Assembly (NCBI RefSeq): GCF_023343835.1
Contig: NC_064443.1
Coordinates: forward strand, 7,192,001-7,256,000
DNA from: Lagopus muta
Taxonomy: Eukaryota; Chordata; Aves; Galliformes; Phasianidae
Reading direction: 5' to 3'
Length of the DNA stretch: 64,000 nt
In this document: one piece after another, positions 7,761-21,909 of the stretch
Position numbering within the stretch: the first letter of the stretch is position 1
Layout of the letters: every line of letters starts with the position of its first letter
Made by a program: the position numbers and the translations under genes
The notes under the pieces: model-generated
Database searches by the model: none
The model's input: only the letters and a program-made list of their open reading frames with translations
Told to the model about the DNA's origin: nothing

Positions 7761-9506
7761 GTGGCTGAGACAAGATTTAGCTAATCCACCGTTCAACAAC
7801 TGGGAAAAATGGAAGGGTTTAGAAAATAGCGGGTGCTTTGTAGTTAAATGTACAAATGCAAGCAGCATGTTGAAATTCTTCAGGGACAGCATCCAATCCT
7901 TTTCTTAATTAGGTATGCTTACAACATACTTTTTTTTTTTTTTTTTTTTCCAAATAATAGCAAATTTTCAGCTTAGAAACTGCAGAGCAAAGTAAGAAGG
8001 TGTGGAAGAGCAGCAGAAGTTCAGTCACTTCAGCATTGTTTTTCTAGTCTGAGTGAATCCAGATAAATGGAAACATACAAAGTGTGAAAGATGTACTGGT
8101 GTACTTTTAATTTATGGAAGGCACTGCAGATTTGGTACCATGTGTTAGGGGATACTGTGTAAATACTACATGTGTGTGGAAAGGGAATACGTTACTTAAA
8201 AAAGATATTGTCAAATGATCCTGAAATAACCGTACTAAGGGAAGGTATGCACACTCATTTGTTTACATGCTAAAACGTGAAAATTACATCATCTTCCTTT
8301 TCAGTGATTTTGTTTCTTTTTTCAACAGGCTTTGAAACAACTACCAAATTACCTTATGCTTAGAGAGCTGTTGTACAAGCTGTAGATACGTTTGCCAAGA
8401 AGAGCATGAACACAGGGCTGATGGCAATGGGAACATAGAGGCAACACTGTAGTTTAGACAGAAACATGGTAGCAAACATGAATTAGTAATTATTCCACAT
8501 GAACTTGTACTCTTTATGCGGTTGATACTGGCCTGCACAAACTCTTCTAACAACATTTTGAACAGCTCATTCCTACTTTTTAAGTATTGATTTCAAAAGG
8601 AACATGTTAGTCCTGTGGAAAGGAACAATGTATTTTTTGTTTTTCAAATGGCAACAAAACAAGCACAACAACAAAAAAACAAATGGTTATTTTTAAAAGG
8701 TTAAATCGCATGTGAGGTGATCTTGGCTTATTTCACTAACTTACCATCTCAGTGTCATAAATTTAGATAATTGCAATACAAATGTTCTATGAGAAATGTG
8801 TTTTTGATAAATATAAATCTATTAAAGAAATACATTTTTTGAACTCAGATTACTTGTCGTTGTGTATTCCTAGTGTAGACAAATTTTGTCAGCATATCTG
8901 GGTAATTAAGAGTGGTAAAAATAAGTTGCCACTACATAAAATGATACGTGAAAATGTAAGCATTTGTAACAGTTTTTGTTCAAATATGCACTAATTTTTT
9001 ATTTATGTACATCTTTGAGATTTAGACATGAAAATGTGACATTTAAAAGGTACGGTTAAAAATAAATTGTAGCATAGTGTTATTAAGCATGCTACCTGTT
9101 GGTCTGTGTTTGGGTCAAGAATGGATTAGAGAATAGGAATGTGAGGAATTACTTGTGTTTTGGTGCTGCCGAGGAAGCATACCGAGACAAAAGCTCAGGT
9201 TGAAACTGTTTAATGGTGGCTGCCCTGCCCTCGCCACCTGCTCACAGCAGCTACTCCCTCCTAGGGTGGGCTCTGGGGAATCTTTGTTATGTTACAACTG
9301 TTGCCATGCCTCTGATATTTTCTGACCCTCCCTTGTGCTTTCACTCTGTGTGCCTGGCATTGGGGAGTTCAGAGGACAGCAGCAGCTGCAGCGCACCTGC
9401 TCTTGAAACACAGCAGGAGGCATTTTTAAAGTTCTAAACAGAAATAGAAAACTGTCAGATTGCCTTCCTGAACGTGAGTACAGCTGTGCAGTGCTTTGTG
9501 GTTGGT

Positions 9507-9507
<1 letters not shown>
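7761..9507. other. Intergenic, AT-rich
   Basis: No coding exon, CR1 or transposon was recognised. A run of 20 T lies at 7,930-7,949. Confidence 0.6.

Positions 9508-9547
<40 letters not shown>
9508..9547. repeat. Poly(T) run of about 40
   Basis: An uninterrupted T tract. No AATAAA complement (TTTATT) follows it closely, so it does not look like the tail of a retrocopy on the minus strand. The length is probably unstable and the base count may be an assembly estimate. Confidence 0.9.
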
Positions 9548-9595
9548 CTGGCCTGTAGAATCTCTTCTCGTCATATAATTTAAAAGGAAACGTGT

Positions 9596-9811
9596 AGTGG
9601 AACTGCTGAGTCACGGCCTGAACCAGTGATTGAACACCTGGTGGGAAGGCGGGGCCAACCCAGGGGAGCTCAGGAGTATGCAATGCAATGCACCTGAGTG
9701 ACTAGAAGGGATAAAGCCAGGATACACCCCTTCCCAGACTTCTTTTAAGGGTTGGCAGTGGAGCTAAGGGTATTTTGTTGGAGATCCCTGTATGCCTGAG
9801 GCCTTCTGAAG
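9596..9811 (+). repeat. LTR-like dispersed repeat, copy A
   Basis: Begins near GCTGAGTCACGGCCTGAACC and shares blocks with a second copy at 52,322-52,470: GGCCTGAACCARTGATTGAR, CACCTGGTG, GGAGCWCAGG and TTTAAGGG-TGG. It contains TATA-like GATAAAGCC and CTTTTAAGGG, then AAG|GTAAGC, a good splice-donor match at 9,812. I cannot name the family; a solitary LTR of an avian endogenous retrovirus is the likeliest reading. Confidence 0.5.
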
Positions 9812-12800
9812 GTAAGCAGCTGTTTTCCTTTGTTTTTGCATCTATGGATGCTCTATTTGAGTAAGTTCTCACTTGCTGTGCCTTAGGACATACTATTCCA
9901 CTGTTACTGCTATGCTTTCAATTGCATTTCAATGTTTCAACATGCAAAATTGACGTTTGAATTACTCACGGAAGAGCTGATTACTTTGTTGTACTTGCCT
10001 TTTGTATACACAGTTAATGCTTTATGTATTAAAGGAAGAAGGTCTTCTGAACACACGACCATATTTCGAATGTGGAATGTTACTTGCATCCTTAAAGATG
10101 AAATTTGGGTGATGTGTCATATTATTCTATTTTATTTAATAGCTTTCATCAGGGATAGATATATGCATCTATATATATATTTTGCGTGTGCATATGTGAA
10201 AGAACTAAAATTCTGTTTTCCTTAGAGCAAAATAACATTGATTTGAAGTCAAAATTTTAAACAGGTTACCTGTTTAGATAAGCTTCAGTTCTGATTAAAT
10301 GATTAGAAAACTACTTTTTCTAATTTTTTTGTTTGCCTTAGCCAAGTATATCCTTATTTGTACTGTAGGGCTTTAGTTAAAGGGGAAAATAACTCATGTA
10401 AATTTCATCTTGAAGATGTGTTTTGCAAAATCAGGAGCACAAAAATCAGCCAAAATCAGTCAAGAAAACAAACTCCTGATGCTAAGAACTGTTTTTCTCC
10501 CCACCTGGGTCAGAAGCCAGGTGTTCCAGTGAGAGTGTGTCTGAGATCTGCTTTCATTATCCTACTTGTTAGTATCTGAGTAACAAACATGATGAGGCTT
10601 TGGTGTAAGATTACTATGGTTAGTGGTCTGAAAGCAAATATATTCTGAAGTAATGTCTAAAGATTGCCTTTATGTTTATTTTGCTGATTAGAAAGTAGCA
10701 TATCTATATGTGTAGGAACACGTAACTTTCTGTAATGTCATGTACTTTTCATGGTAATAAAGCCTTGAGCTCTGAGTAATGTGAAATGCTTGGTTTTGAA
10801 GTTATTTGAAATTCTAGGAAAAAGCTTCCTTATTCTTCCACCCAGAGGGAACAGTCTGCTACGTGTTGTCTGCAGGTGTATTCTGTAAGAGGCCAAGCTA
10901 CATGAGCAGTAGTGAAAAGAACACCCAATTCACTGAGGAGCATTGAGTGGTGGTGATACTTCAAATAGCCGTTAGGTGGCAGCGTGTCAAATAACACGAA
11001 CTGCTTTGTCAAATTACAGAGCAAGTTTTCTACCAAGTTGGTAGAAAACATAAATTAGAAGCATAATATAGATATGTTTAATATTTTTCTTTTGAAGCAC
11101 AGTAGGTAGGAAACATAAGCATCAGGTAGGTCTTCTGTAAGTAAAACTCGTTTCCTCAAAGTTATTCAGCAAACGAATGACAAACCCTGTAACAGAACTT
11201 TTTTCATCATTCATCAGAAGTTCCCATGTGCTATCATGGGGGTATTTGTCTAACTTCTTAGGACAAGTAATGTTGGATTCAGTTCTAATCAGCAGCAGTA
11301 AGCATCAGTTCATATCAATCTTATGAATGAAGTCAAGTGCAGATGTGAAAATGTAAGCATTTTGAACCAAAATGTGCCATGATTATCTTTATTAGTTGGG
11401 GTCAACCTGCTTCTTCAATCAATCTATGTTGATGCTATCAGGATAGCCAGGCTACAGAATCTATTGGAAATTCTCTAAATGATGTTGGATGTCATTTGTA
11501 AAGAGTGTAGTTGGCTGTGACTCATGAAGAAAATATTCCTGAGCATTTCCCATCTGCAACAAGGTTCTAGGCCAGCCTTTACCCAGCACTTTCCTTGATG
11601 TGTAAAAAAGGGAAGGCGATCAGTATTTGAATCTCCATACAGCTGCTAGAGTACACAAAAAACAAGGATGCTGCTCTTCACCAAGCAGAAGATCCCTAGG
11701 TGTGTGGCAGCAAGATAAGCAGGTGACTATTTGGTAATCAAGTTCTCTTGGGTGTTTCCTTAACTTGAAAATCCTTACTGATCCCTTCAAACTGTCACAA
11801 TTTTTGAATCATTAAGAAGGAGAGAGAAAGGGTAAAGATATAAGATTCCTTTTTGCTTTTAGTTCCACCTGAAGTATTCTGGCTCTCTGTTCTGCCTGTT
11901 TTTCAGTTTCAAAAAGATTCATTCAGTCGTCTTCATCCCTAATGTTGGAAGATTTTCTTCTAGGCTGTTAGCCAGGTGCATGAATCACTGCTGTCCTGAT
12001 CAGAGAAACGAGAATTAAAATGGTACGAAGGAAGCTTTCAAATCATTGAATTTGTAGTAGATAACAATGCTTTATTAGGCTAATAGGCTTTAGAAAGTAC
12101 TTGTTTACAGATTACAGATTCTCCTCTTGAAGCACATACATATGCGAGTAGTTTTGGCCATCACTCACCACTCTGCTGCAGTGTGAGTGGCCCCACCTGA
12201 CTTCACTTGTTCAATGCTGAAAGGCGTAATCTAAATTCTGGAACCAGTGAGCTATGTTTTGTCAGGTTGCTTTCTTTTGTCAATTATAGCTGTCCCAGAG
12301 AGACAGAAACTTCAGTAATAGCTTCTTAACGTTCTTTCTGTTACTTTGGTTTAGTAGCTGTCTGTGCCTAGAAAGTGACACTGTTGCCTTCAATTTGCAG
12401 ATGTATTTCTTTGCTTGACAGCACTACGTTGATTTGACTTCCTTTCTTTTTCTTTGCTTAAAGGCTTATTTCCTATAGCTGTTTTTAAGATGACACCTGA
12501 CTGCAATACTACACTTATTAAAATGAGATTTTAGTAGTAGTATATGCAATCTATGCTTTTGCATGCAAATTGTATCATTTGATACTAAACTACCTAATTT
12601 CTATAGCTAATAGTACACTCCTGCTATACTAATGAAAATCACATATACTTTGGGGGCACAACTGTAAATATCTCTTCATAGGCTTTTCTTTAACCAATAA
12701 TGCAAAATCTGAAGACCTCTTTCATTGGGCAAATTGCTTGTGTTGTTCTGTATCTTTCCTGAACGTTAGCTTGAGCAGAATCTGGTATGTTTGCAAATCC

Positions 12801-14198
12801 TACATTAATAATATATCCAGCATTTGGATACTCATGAAGTAGTATTTCTGCAGAGAAGGATCATTCACAGAAATCTGTTCTTTAATAAAACTGACCTATA
12901 AGAAAAAACTGGAAGGCAAAATTTCGCTCTCCAAAACCATTGTTTGAGTCTCTTTCTGCTGAGTATATCTGCCTTTTTTTAATTCATGATTCCCTTTTGA
13001 TGATCTTGAGGCAGCTCTTCCCTCAGTGTTTTTACAGGCAGAAGTGGTGATAGTGTACAGATTAGGAGCACTTAAAGATCCAGATTCCTGATTACAGCAT
13101 CCTTCCCTCTCTTTCCATTAATTTTCTAATTAAGTTAGTACTGCATTTTTTGTGATTGTTGAAATGCTTGTGGTCAGTTCAAGCTATGTATAAAATGAAG
13201 TTAGAGTATCTAACTATGCTGTGTATTACATTTTAAGGATGAAACTGAATAAACTTGATGCTTCTGGCAAAAACCCGTTTCCTTAATAAGAATAATCAAT
13301 TACATTTTTCTCTCTGCCACATGGGCAGACATGCAGAGCGTATCTTTCCACCTGAGTTTTTCTCATCATTTGAAAAACCAAAATTAAAACAGACAGAAGA
13401 GGGATTGCAGTCCTCTCTGCTTCATCATGCAAACTTTCCCTCTGTGCAGCTGGTTCTCTGGTAACATAACAGCTTCGGAATGGACTTGATACATATTAAA
13501 TGTGAGGGGAAAGAACTTTAATTCTGTACTGTGGTTTTTGTTGTGGAGACTTTGTATTGTTGGAACTGATAGTCATCTCAGCGCTTCAGTATAAAACAAG
13601 ATAAAATGAATTTCCTTACATCTTTCTGGAAATTTTCTGGAAATTGTTTTTTTCCTTAAATTTCTGTCAATTGTCTGTACAAGGTGGGTGTTCTTTGCAA
13701 TGCATTATCTGTAATAATAAATGCCCTCCAAATTATTCTTTCCTTTATTAACTTATGGCACCTGCATATAGCAACTGGCAAGAATGAAATAGTTGGGGTA
13801 AGAAATAAAACAGAAACAAGGCAGAACGAAAGTGCTTTATGCATAAGTGTTTGTTAATGTCTGTGGTACAGCTACTTATATCCTCTGCTGCTGTGGATGG
13901 CACTCAAGTCTCACCTCATGCTGAAGTCTGTGGGCACTTCCTTTGAAGTAAGTGTCTGTATGGCTCTTTAAGCCTCCATGAGTAACTGGAGGATTTCTGT
14001 GAGGCAGTGTTGTGACTTACTGGCTTGTACAAGGAAAAGATAGATCTCTCTTGGCTGAAGAAGTTATTACATGTGTTACAGTTTTCTCTATGTTATGTAG
14101 ACAGAGTAATTGTTCTAATTCAGAGTTCTTCAGGTAGGGTCTTTACAGAGCTCTTAAGTGTTGATCGTTCTTTCATCAGAATGTGTTACTTTTCAAAA
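9812..14198. other. Intergenic, AT-rich, no gene seen
   Basis: No exon with family resemblance and no recognisable transposon. A short ATATAT/GCATCT microsatellite-like stretch is at about 10,160-10,182. Open frames of 60-100 codons here are at the level expected by chance. Confidence 0.55.
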
Positions 14199-14642
14199 TC
14201 ATGAGGGACTTTGAACTCCTGGGCCTGCTGTGATTGAAATTCTGTAGATTGGTGCCAGTGCTTTTGCAGCACCTTTCCCACTCTTTGCATATTGATATAT
14301 TGTGCTCATCTCACTTACAACAAAATGCTGCACTAGTTGTAAAATGTTGTTATAAATCAGCTTTATGTTTTCAAATGTCGTTGCAAGGTGGTGGAATGAC
14401 TTAGCAGAAAATAGTGCACTTGCTGACAGCAGATTCTTTCCTTTAAGAGATAATGCTTGCAAAAACATAATATGGTAGTGTAAGCAGAAAAAAAATCTGG
14501 AAGATGTGTGGCCTACTTCAAGTCTCTGACCTTGGATACAATCAAAAGACTTCTCAAGCGATCCATAGATAGTCCTATATACAATCTTAGCTGCCTTTAT
14601 GAAAAAAGAGGTAAAATAAAGCAGAATCTGGACACTTGACAT
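14199..14642 (-). other. Unassigned 147-codon open frame
   Basis: This is one of the two longest frames outside the CpG islands. The translation, with segments such as KSFHHLATTFENIKLIYNN and LQLVQHFVVSEMS, resembles no family I know. There is no clear splice site at either end, and neighbouring sequence is ordinary AT-rich DNA. A chance frame is most likely; an old repeat or retrocopy fragment is possible. Confidence 0.2.
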
Positions 14643-17258
14643 GAAAGATAACTACATTGTTTTTTCTTCTCAGGTTTGGTTTTAGTTTTTAGTGCACTTT
14701 GAGGTTAAACAAAAACAAATTTCACTTTTTAAATGTACCAGCTCCATCTAATACAGTGAACATGCAAAAGAAATCAGAAAATAAAGTTTTTCTTTTCCAA
14801 GCAAACCTTTATCTAATTAAAAAGGCTAAAGTTTCCTCTTTATTCTCTAAAACTACCTGTTTAATTATGTATATTATTATTAGTATATGTCTGTCTTATT
14901 TTCATTTGAATCTGTTCATTTAATCAGGGGAGATTTTATTAATCTTTACCTCTCTTCATTCTGTGAAGGATCCTAGTTTGTATCCCTACAGGCTGTGGCA
15001 TCAGTCAGGTTATGTGAAGTCTCTTTCAGATTTTCCTAGCACATATCCTGATTGAGAAATCTTTATTATTATTAACTAAATGAGTTCTGAGTGCTGTCAG
15101 ACATGATCTGTTTTTGTTTTATAGTATTCTAATATGGTTCAGATCTACCAAGTCTTTTCCATGGTTGCATGGAGATTAACAGGGCAGCACTATTTGTCTT
15201 CTGTTTTTTTTCTCACTGATCTCCTCATTCTTTTGTTTCTGGGTCTCTGAAAGAATTGTGGGAACTGTCATGTGTTGTTTGAAGTCTCAGGAGAGCTAGG
15301 TAGTCTTGGGGAAGGAGAAGATACGGGACTATAAATTTATTGGTATACTTAGTCTGAAATTATCAGAAGGCATCAGAAGCATCAGGCTCTTCAGCTGGCT
15401 GTGAGCAGCTTGAGGCTGCAGTGTTAATCATTAACAAGCTGCTCTATAACCACAGTATAACTGCACAAAATCATCTTGAAACTTCACACTTAAAAAAAGA
15501 ACGTGTGAAACTCGCAGGCTGCTTTGACCGTGACAGAGCTGAGGTATGCATGGGGTTACTTCCTCAGGAATGGCTGCTGCTGCCTTCTGTCAGACCTAGC
15601 TCTTTTAGGATGACACTTCTCAGAAGAAGTACTTATATTTTAAGCAGAGTGCCAGCTATCCTAGACCAGTAGCACTGGATGACATTTTCCTTTCCTTACC
15701 ATCTTATCCCCTGTCACTAATACCCTTGGGCCAGTACTGCTGTGATTAGGAAAGAGGCAAATTGCTTTTTAAGGATACTTTACTGAGTATTTAAAATAGA
15801 AAAAGACGACTATTCAGTTTAATAATTCACAATTAGCTGATAGCAGGGCAAACTAAGTGGTCTTGAAATTCTGGTTACCTGAAGATCATGAAAGTCACTG
15901 CATCTGTAAGATAACAGACAAGATGCTGTGTCAGGACATTCAGGGACAGTGTATTCACTATTCTTCAGTTGTCCAATGTAGCAATTAACATGATTAAGCT
16001 AGTGTCAAATCTGTTTTAAATACTACTGCACCGGATCATTAACTTTAACGCTGTCATCATGTTCTCCCTACTGCATTTACCTTATTTAGGGAAGATACTG
16101 ATGCTTACAATTCACTTGAATCACAGTATATTAATGCTTCTTTAATTCTCAAGATATTACTCAGCTGTTTCTTGTACTAGGAACTGAGCCAGTAAGGGGG
16201 GGGAAAAAGATCAATCCTATATCCCTGAGTCACTTATAACTCCTACTGAAAAGGTAGCAAGAGTTTCTAGGTCCATAATTTGCAAACCTGTTGGTGGTTA
16301 GCCAGGTGTGTGTGTGTGTTTGCAGGGGAAGTTGATGTTTGTTTACTTTCCTGATGGATGTTCCTTTAGGTGACCTTTTGTCTGTCTGAAATAGAGAGAG
16401 CTGCCTATAGATCCTATAAAGGATATATTTTGAGGTAATTCAGAAGATTCTCAAAAGTTCTTATTCAAAAGGTTACTTAAGGCTGGCTTTTTAGTAGGAG
16501 CAATGGAGAATGGCTGGAAAAGGATATAAGGGGTACCTGAAGGTGCTCTGTGAGTCAACAGTAAAAAGTAGATTTAGAAATATGTGAAACTTTTTTTTAA
16601 AGAAATAACATAAATAGTGGCAAAAACCATAGAGAAAATTAGTCCATTGTTGAAAACTAGATTTTGTTTAGAGATCTTCGGGTGATCCCTGTAAGTGGAT
16701 TTCATTCTATAGGACCTGGGGAATGATTCTGATGTTATTTACACAGTAATGAACCTACAGAAGCATTTATTCAAGTAGCACTTGGTGTAGTGGTTTCTAA
16801 TCTTATTTCAAGTATATTTCATAAAGGAAGTGGACTTACATGTACGAAACCATCCTTATGCTAGGGACTTGCTGTAAGGAAAGAAATGCATCTCTTCGTT
16901 AACATAAGCACCAGTCAGGCACCACTCTCATCTTTCATATGTGGGAACAAGAGTAACAAATGTCTGAATTGAAATCTTAGTTTCAAATATCTATTTGCTC
17001 TTAGGAGAATAAGTACTTGGATTTCTTTTGAACTTAAAGTGGGAAGAATATGTATTGTATGTTTGAAGTAATTCCTAAAAAATTCCACAAGCATTGAATA
17101 CACATTCCTGTTACTTTATTAAAATCTCCCAACTGAGATCAGATACAAAAAATCTCAAGGCTTTAAGTCCACCCACCATGACACATGTGAAAGTCTTTTA
17201 GGAACTAGAGTGGAAATTAGTCTGTAAACCCATTTCTGCTAAGATTAGAATATATTCA
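14643..17258. other. Intergenic, no gene seen
   Basis: AT-rich sequence with short homopolymers and a (GT)5-like run near 16,308. No repeats of a known family were recognised. Confidence 0.55.
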
Positions 17259-17877
17259 CTACTCTAAGGTGGGAGTTCTTAACTTAATGATGCAAAAGCA
17301 CAAGCTCCAAAAAATTGTACTCCTGTCATCTGAAAGAAATAGAGAAATTAATAACAGGGTCAGAGGAATGGGCAAAAGGTAGATGTGGGGATCATAAGGT
17401 TCCTTTGCAATGTGAAGAGGATGAGAACAGGGGAATTCAACAGGAATATGGGAAAGGAAGCAGAAAACTTTTACCATGTGGGAGCACAGACAGTTTGCAG
17501 CTAGCAGATTGTGTATAGGGACCTTGCAGGGAGGGGAGCTGAAGGAAGTATGTAAGTAAGCCACAGTTTGTGCAGTTTGCTCTGCAGTGGAACAACAAAA
17601 TAGTACCTGAGTAATTAGGCCTGGAATGATTTTCAGGGGAGAATAATAAAGAAAATTTCTGGTTGTGAATTTTAGCTTGCTGACTTTCTATTAATACCTT
17701 GTATGTATCTTCATAGAAATCAGGATAGGCTGATTGTTCATAGCAAATTGCAAAAAGAGTGCTCAAACAGCTAGAGTGGACTGGTGAATGCTCTATTAAG
17801 TCCTTTCCCAGTTTATGTTCCATATGTAGAAAATCATGTAGATGTCTAATTGTGCTGAATTCCACCCCCTCTGCCAA
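17259..17877 (-). other. Unassigned overlapping open frames
   Basis: Two minus-strand frames overlap: 17,437-17,877 (146 codons, starting MAEGVEFSTIRHLHDFLHME) and 17,259-17,564 (101 codons). The longer has a plausible composition with several Cys and Tyr, but I recognise no domain. It may be a worn repeat such as an LTR, or chance. Confidence 0.2.
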
Positions 17878-20800
17878 CCCCTGTGGAGTCAGAATGAATT
17901 GGATACAAAACTGTTGCTGTCTCCCCAGTGTGGCAGTAGAAATATTGTATTAACTTCTTTAATAGCTGCTTCATTCCCTAACGTATGTGTCTTGGAAAAC
18001 CTATGGTAGTTTTAGGTAGAGATCAGCTTCTTTTTCCACTTTCAATTCTGATGCACAGCATAAACTACATTACCTTAATAAACTCTCTGCTCTAAACTTG
18101 TTTTTTTTTTTGCTCTTGGAAGCCTTTGATAGCGTATGTCTGTAGTAGTTTATATCTAGAAATAAACCAAAGAGAGAACTTTCACAGTTCAGTAGAACTA
18201 TCTGACTTGATTTGTAGTGAAGAAGAATGAGTTTTTCTCATACGCTAGCCAGATGGGTTCCACAGACTCCATATTGTGAAGTCTAATCCATAGTTCTGGC
18301 AATAGTCATTTTCTGATGTGCAGCTTAGCTTCAGTTTTAAATTTGGGATGACTTTTGCTTTTTAAGTTTGTGTTTTTTTTTTTTTTAAGTGCACTGTTCA
18401 TCAGCTCTTTGTTTAATCCCATAGCCTTATAGTTCTCAAAATTCCTTCCCAACACATTTTGTGTTCTATGATTTTTAGAGAGTGGGAAGGAAGAAAGTTT
18501 CTTACACCTTGGGCACACAAAATTTTTTACAGAATTGGAATCAAGAGTATACAGTGCTTAAAAATGCTTCTCTTTTAATGAACTAATAGTCCATGTCCTT
18601 GTCACAAAATTGGACCTGTTCTGGGCAAAATACTTCAGAAAATAGACTTTTTGGTATATTTATTCTTCTATCTTTTGCATCTGCCTCCAATAGTAACCAA
18701 ATCTGTCAAGTTCCACGTTCTGTGGAGTATTTGCCACACAGAAAATATTCTTTGGATATTCCCTTTTCCATGTAGTTAAATGGAGAAAAATGTACTTTTT
18801 ATCTGAAATTCTAGGTGGTCATCACTTCTGCAATACTTAATGAGAACTACAACTACTTTCACAGTTCAGTTCAAAGTATAGTAGTCTGGGCAGTGAACAC
18901 TGGTGATAGTGCTGGAGGCAATCTGAATAACCTAGTTTATTCAGGTAATTGGCATTCAAATCTTTCTGAAGCTTTATGATGCCTTTAAAGGAAACAAAGG
19001 CTTTCCCATGCAGCACCAAAGGACAGAGTTAGAAATGTCTCAGCTCCTTAGAAGACCTGCTTTTCCTGTGAATGCTGAATTCTGACTTTCTATTTTTTTA
19101 CAATGTACCTGTTGTGACTGATAGAGAGGGAAGGTGGGCTGGGGGAAGTGGGGAGGTGCTTGTCTACATAAGGGATCCTGTGAAATCTACTGATGCAAGA
19201 GGAAAAAAGACTTCTGTGAAAGTTCTGTGAGCTTCACTTTTGGGTAAAAGTAGAGGAATGATGTTAAAGCGCACCTCTCCAAGATAAGGTGGTATCAACC
19301 TGCTTTGTGTTTAGTCAGCTATCTGTGAAGCGTTATACAAATTCAGAGAGGTAAGAAGCATGTTGCAGACAGCAGTTATCCCAAGGCCTTTAGGTGGTAT
19401 TTTCTTCAGCTTCAGTGAACAATTACCAAAATTTTGGGTATTACACATTTTCATAAATGAGCTCATTTGTTCCTCAAGAAAAATAGAGATCTCTGAAGAT
19501 AAGAAACTTTGGGTCCTTGAGTAGAGGAAAAATTACTCCTAATGTCAAAATTTCAAATATTTGAGATGGAAGTCATGCCAACTGGGGGGAAAAAAATAAA
19601 TTTGAAGGTTCTTAAACTAAGCTTTTTAAACTGTTATTCTTAATACTGTTGCATTCATTATTTATAATACAGAATCAAAGAGTGTTTGTGTCAGCTTAGA
19701 CAATTTGAAGAGCAGTTAATGTTATTTGCAGGCAGTCACTGTCATTTAATAACAACAAAGTCAGTGTGCCATGGCAGAGGTTTTGTGGGCATCTATTGGC
19801 TGATGCTAATTCACTACTGGGGCACTGATTTCCTTCACTGGACAAATATGAAGAACCTGTAATCCAATTATAAAATATGACACTAAAGGAAAACCTGAGT
19901 TTTATGAATTATGCAACAGTGCTTTGGTTCTTGCTCCTATTACATTGCTTTTATTATCTTCTTAAAAAGAACGACTTCAAGCAGCTGCATTTAAGTTAAG
20001 GTGGAAGTAGGTTATAAGCAGAATAAAACAGTCATAATGTTTCAAATTAGTAAACAATAACTGTACCTTAGAAATGAACAAAGTACAAAATCTTACGTAA
20101 GATTGCTGTTTGCATTCATTGTTCCTTCATCATGAAGACCACGTCTTAGGGAATTTGCTTGCTCTGCAACTATTGTTAGCACTTTAAAGTGCATTTTGCC
20201 TTAGACAATAAATACAGTGGTATGTCTGGAGATTAATGGTTGTCATGCAAAACCTAGATTCAATAAATGGCATGAATATACAGTATAAATATCAATATGT
20301 ATGTATAGATAACTCACATAATTATCATTAACTAACGTGGAATTATGGGGGCTCTAGGCACTGAAAGTAACCACCTTTTTTTTGCTTCTCTTAGTGCTTA
20401 TTCTATGTGGAAACCATGGGTTCTTTTCCAGGATGCTTTTGTATGTGCTATTACTTTCTGTAATAGAGAACACTCAGAGAAAAAATTCTGAGAAATGGGT
20501 ATTTCTCAAGCTTTCACTGATAATCCATATTTGACCTTTAAAGCAAGGAAGGAAAATTTATTATAGATCAGATAATTTCAGGCAGGAAAAATAAAATAAA
20601 GCCAATGCAATGTCTGTAATGGGTTTCCAGCAAATTAGCAGGAGTGATCTAGCATGAAAAAAATCAAATATACCTTGTGATATTTAGTTGATTTTGCAGT
20701 TAATAAATTTATTTATTTTTTTTTTAATTTTTTCATTCATAGTGAATACTTCTCTCATGGCATGGCTTGCCCAGCATGGATTTCAGTTGCATATTATTAC

Positions 20801-21909
20801 ATATAATGGATTTTGATGTGCTTGTTGGGACTTCAGAATTTTGTGGAGCAACAGTATTTCATTGTCCCATTTTCCCTTGTTGTGTTACAGACTTCTTTAC
20901 AGAAGCACATCAAAGTCATCAGAAGACCCAAGCAAACAAAAACTGGCCCCAAGTGCTAAAATAGAAAGTATAACTTCATGTCAGTAATATTATCTGCAAG
21001 TGTATGAATACAAAAGCTACTTGTGGGCTATATTTTAAAATTCCTATTACAGAGCAAATTATAGAATAATCAATGAGGTAGGACAAAACTGTCAGCCCTT
21101 AGTATTGTTTGAGAAGGCTCGTGGTAATGATACTCTTTCATGAAGTCATTTCAGATATGAGTCACAGTATGTTAGATATGTTTCAAACATGAATAACTTA
21201 TTTTCACTGAAAAATGACCTTTTATACTATCCTCCTCTGCTAAAACAGATATACAAGACACAATTTTTTATTTCAATCTGTAGTTAATGTACGTGCATTC
21301 ACTGACTTGTCAATTGTAGCTGCAGCTTATTTCATAATCTCAAGGATAGTGATTCAGTTATTTACTAAATGTGCAAGTCATCCATGGCATCACTTATCTA
21401 ACTGTATCCTGGTGACTTCTGTACAACAGGTTCACACTGCATGAATCATCTCCAAGTAAGTGATCAGTGATTTGTGTGTAGTACATGCTATAATAGTTCT
21501 GTTTCAGCACACAGTGAAGAACTAACTGCAGTTAATGTCATCCCTTTTGGTGTGGAAGAGCTGATGATGGCATTATCACTTGTTTCAATTGTTGGGACAT
21601 ACTGATAGCTTATGATTTCCTGCGGTTTCTCAAGGAGATGCAATGAACGGTTGGATGAAGATCTTTTGATAACTGAGCTTCTCTTGTGTAAGCTCTAGAG
21701 CTCCCAGCTTTAGTTTACTTAAATATGCTAAATGTTCAATTGAAAAAGATGTCCAAAGAAACAATTATTTTCCTTGCATTAATTCCAAAACCTTTACTGC
21801 TTTACTACTGCTAATGAATCTTACCTGTGAGTCTGTTTTTCAACTTTGCAGTGCACAGAGCAAAGTAAATTGTTCACTGCTGAATTCAATGCAGAGTAGT
21901 AATATGTGA
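17878..21909. other. Intergenic, no gene seen
   Basis: AT-rich. T runs lie near 18,101 and 18,371, and an A/T-rich stretch at about 20,700-20,735. The block around 19,720-19,860 has mixed composition and SOX-like AACAACAAAG, but nothing decisive. Confidence 0.5.

Noticed and set aside
7056-7892. Several 70-150 codon frames on both strands around SELENOK exon 1
   Set aside because: All lie in the CpG island, are mutually overlapping and Arg/Ala-rich, and do not resemble known proteins.
9508-9800. Poly(T) as the tail of a processed pseudogene on the minus strand
   Set aside because: No TTTATT poly(A)-signal complement close behind and no cDNA-like frame; the adjacent sequence matches a dispersed repeat instead.
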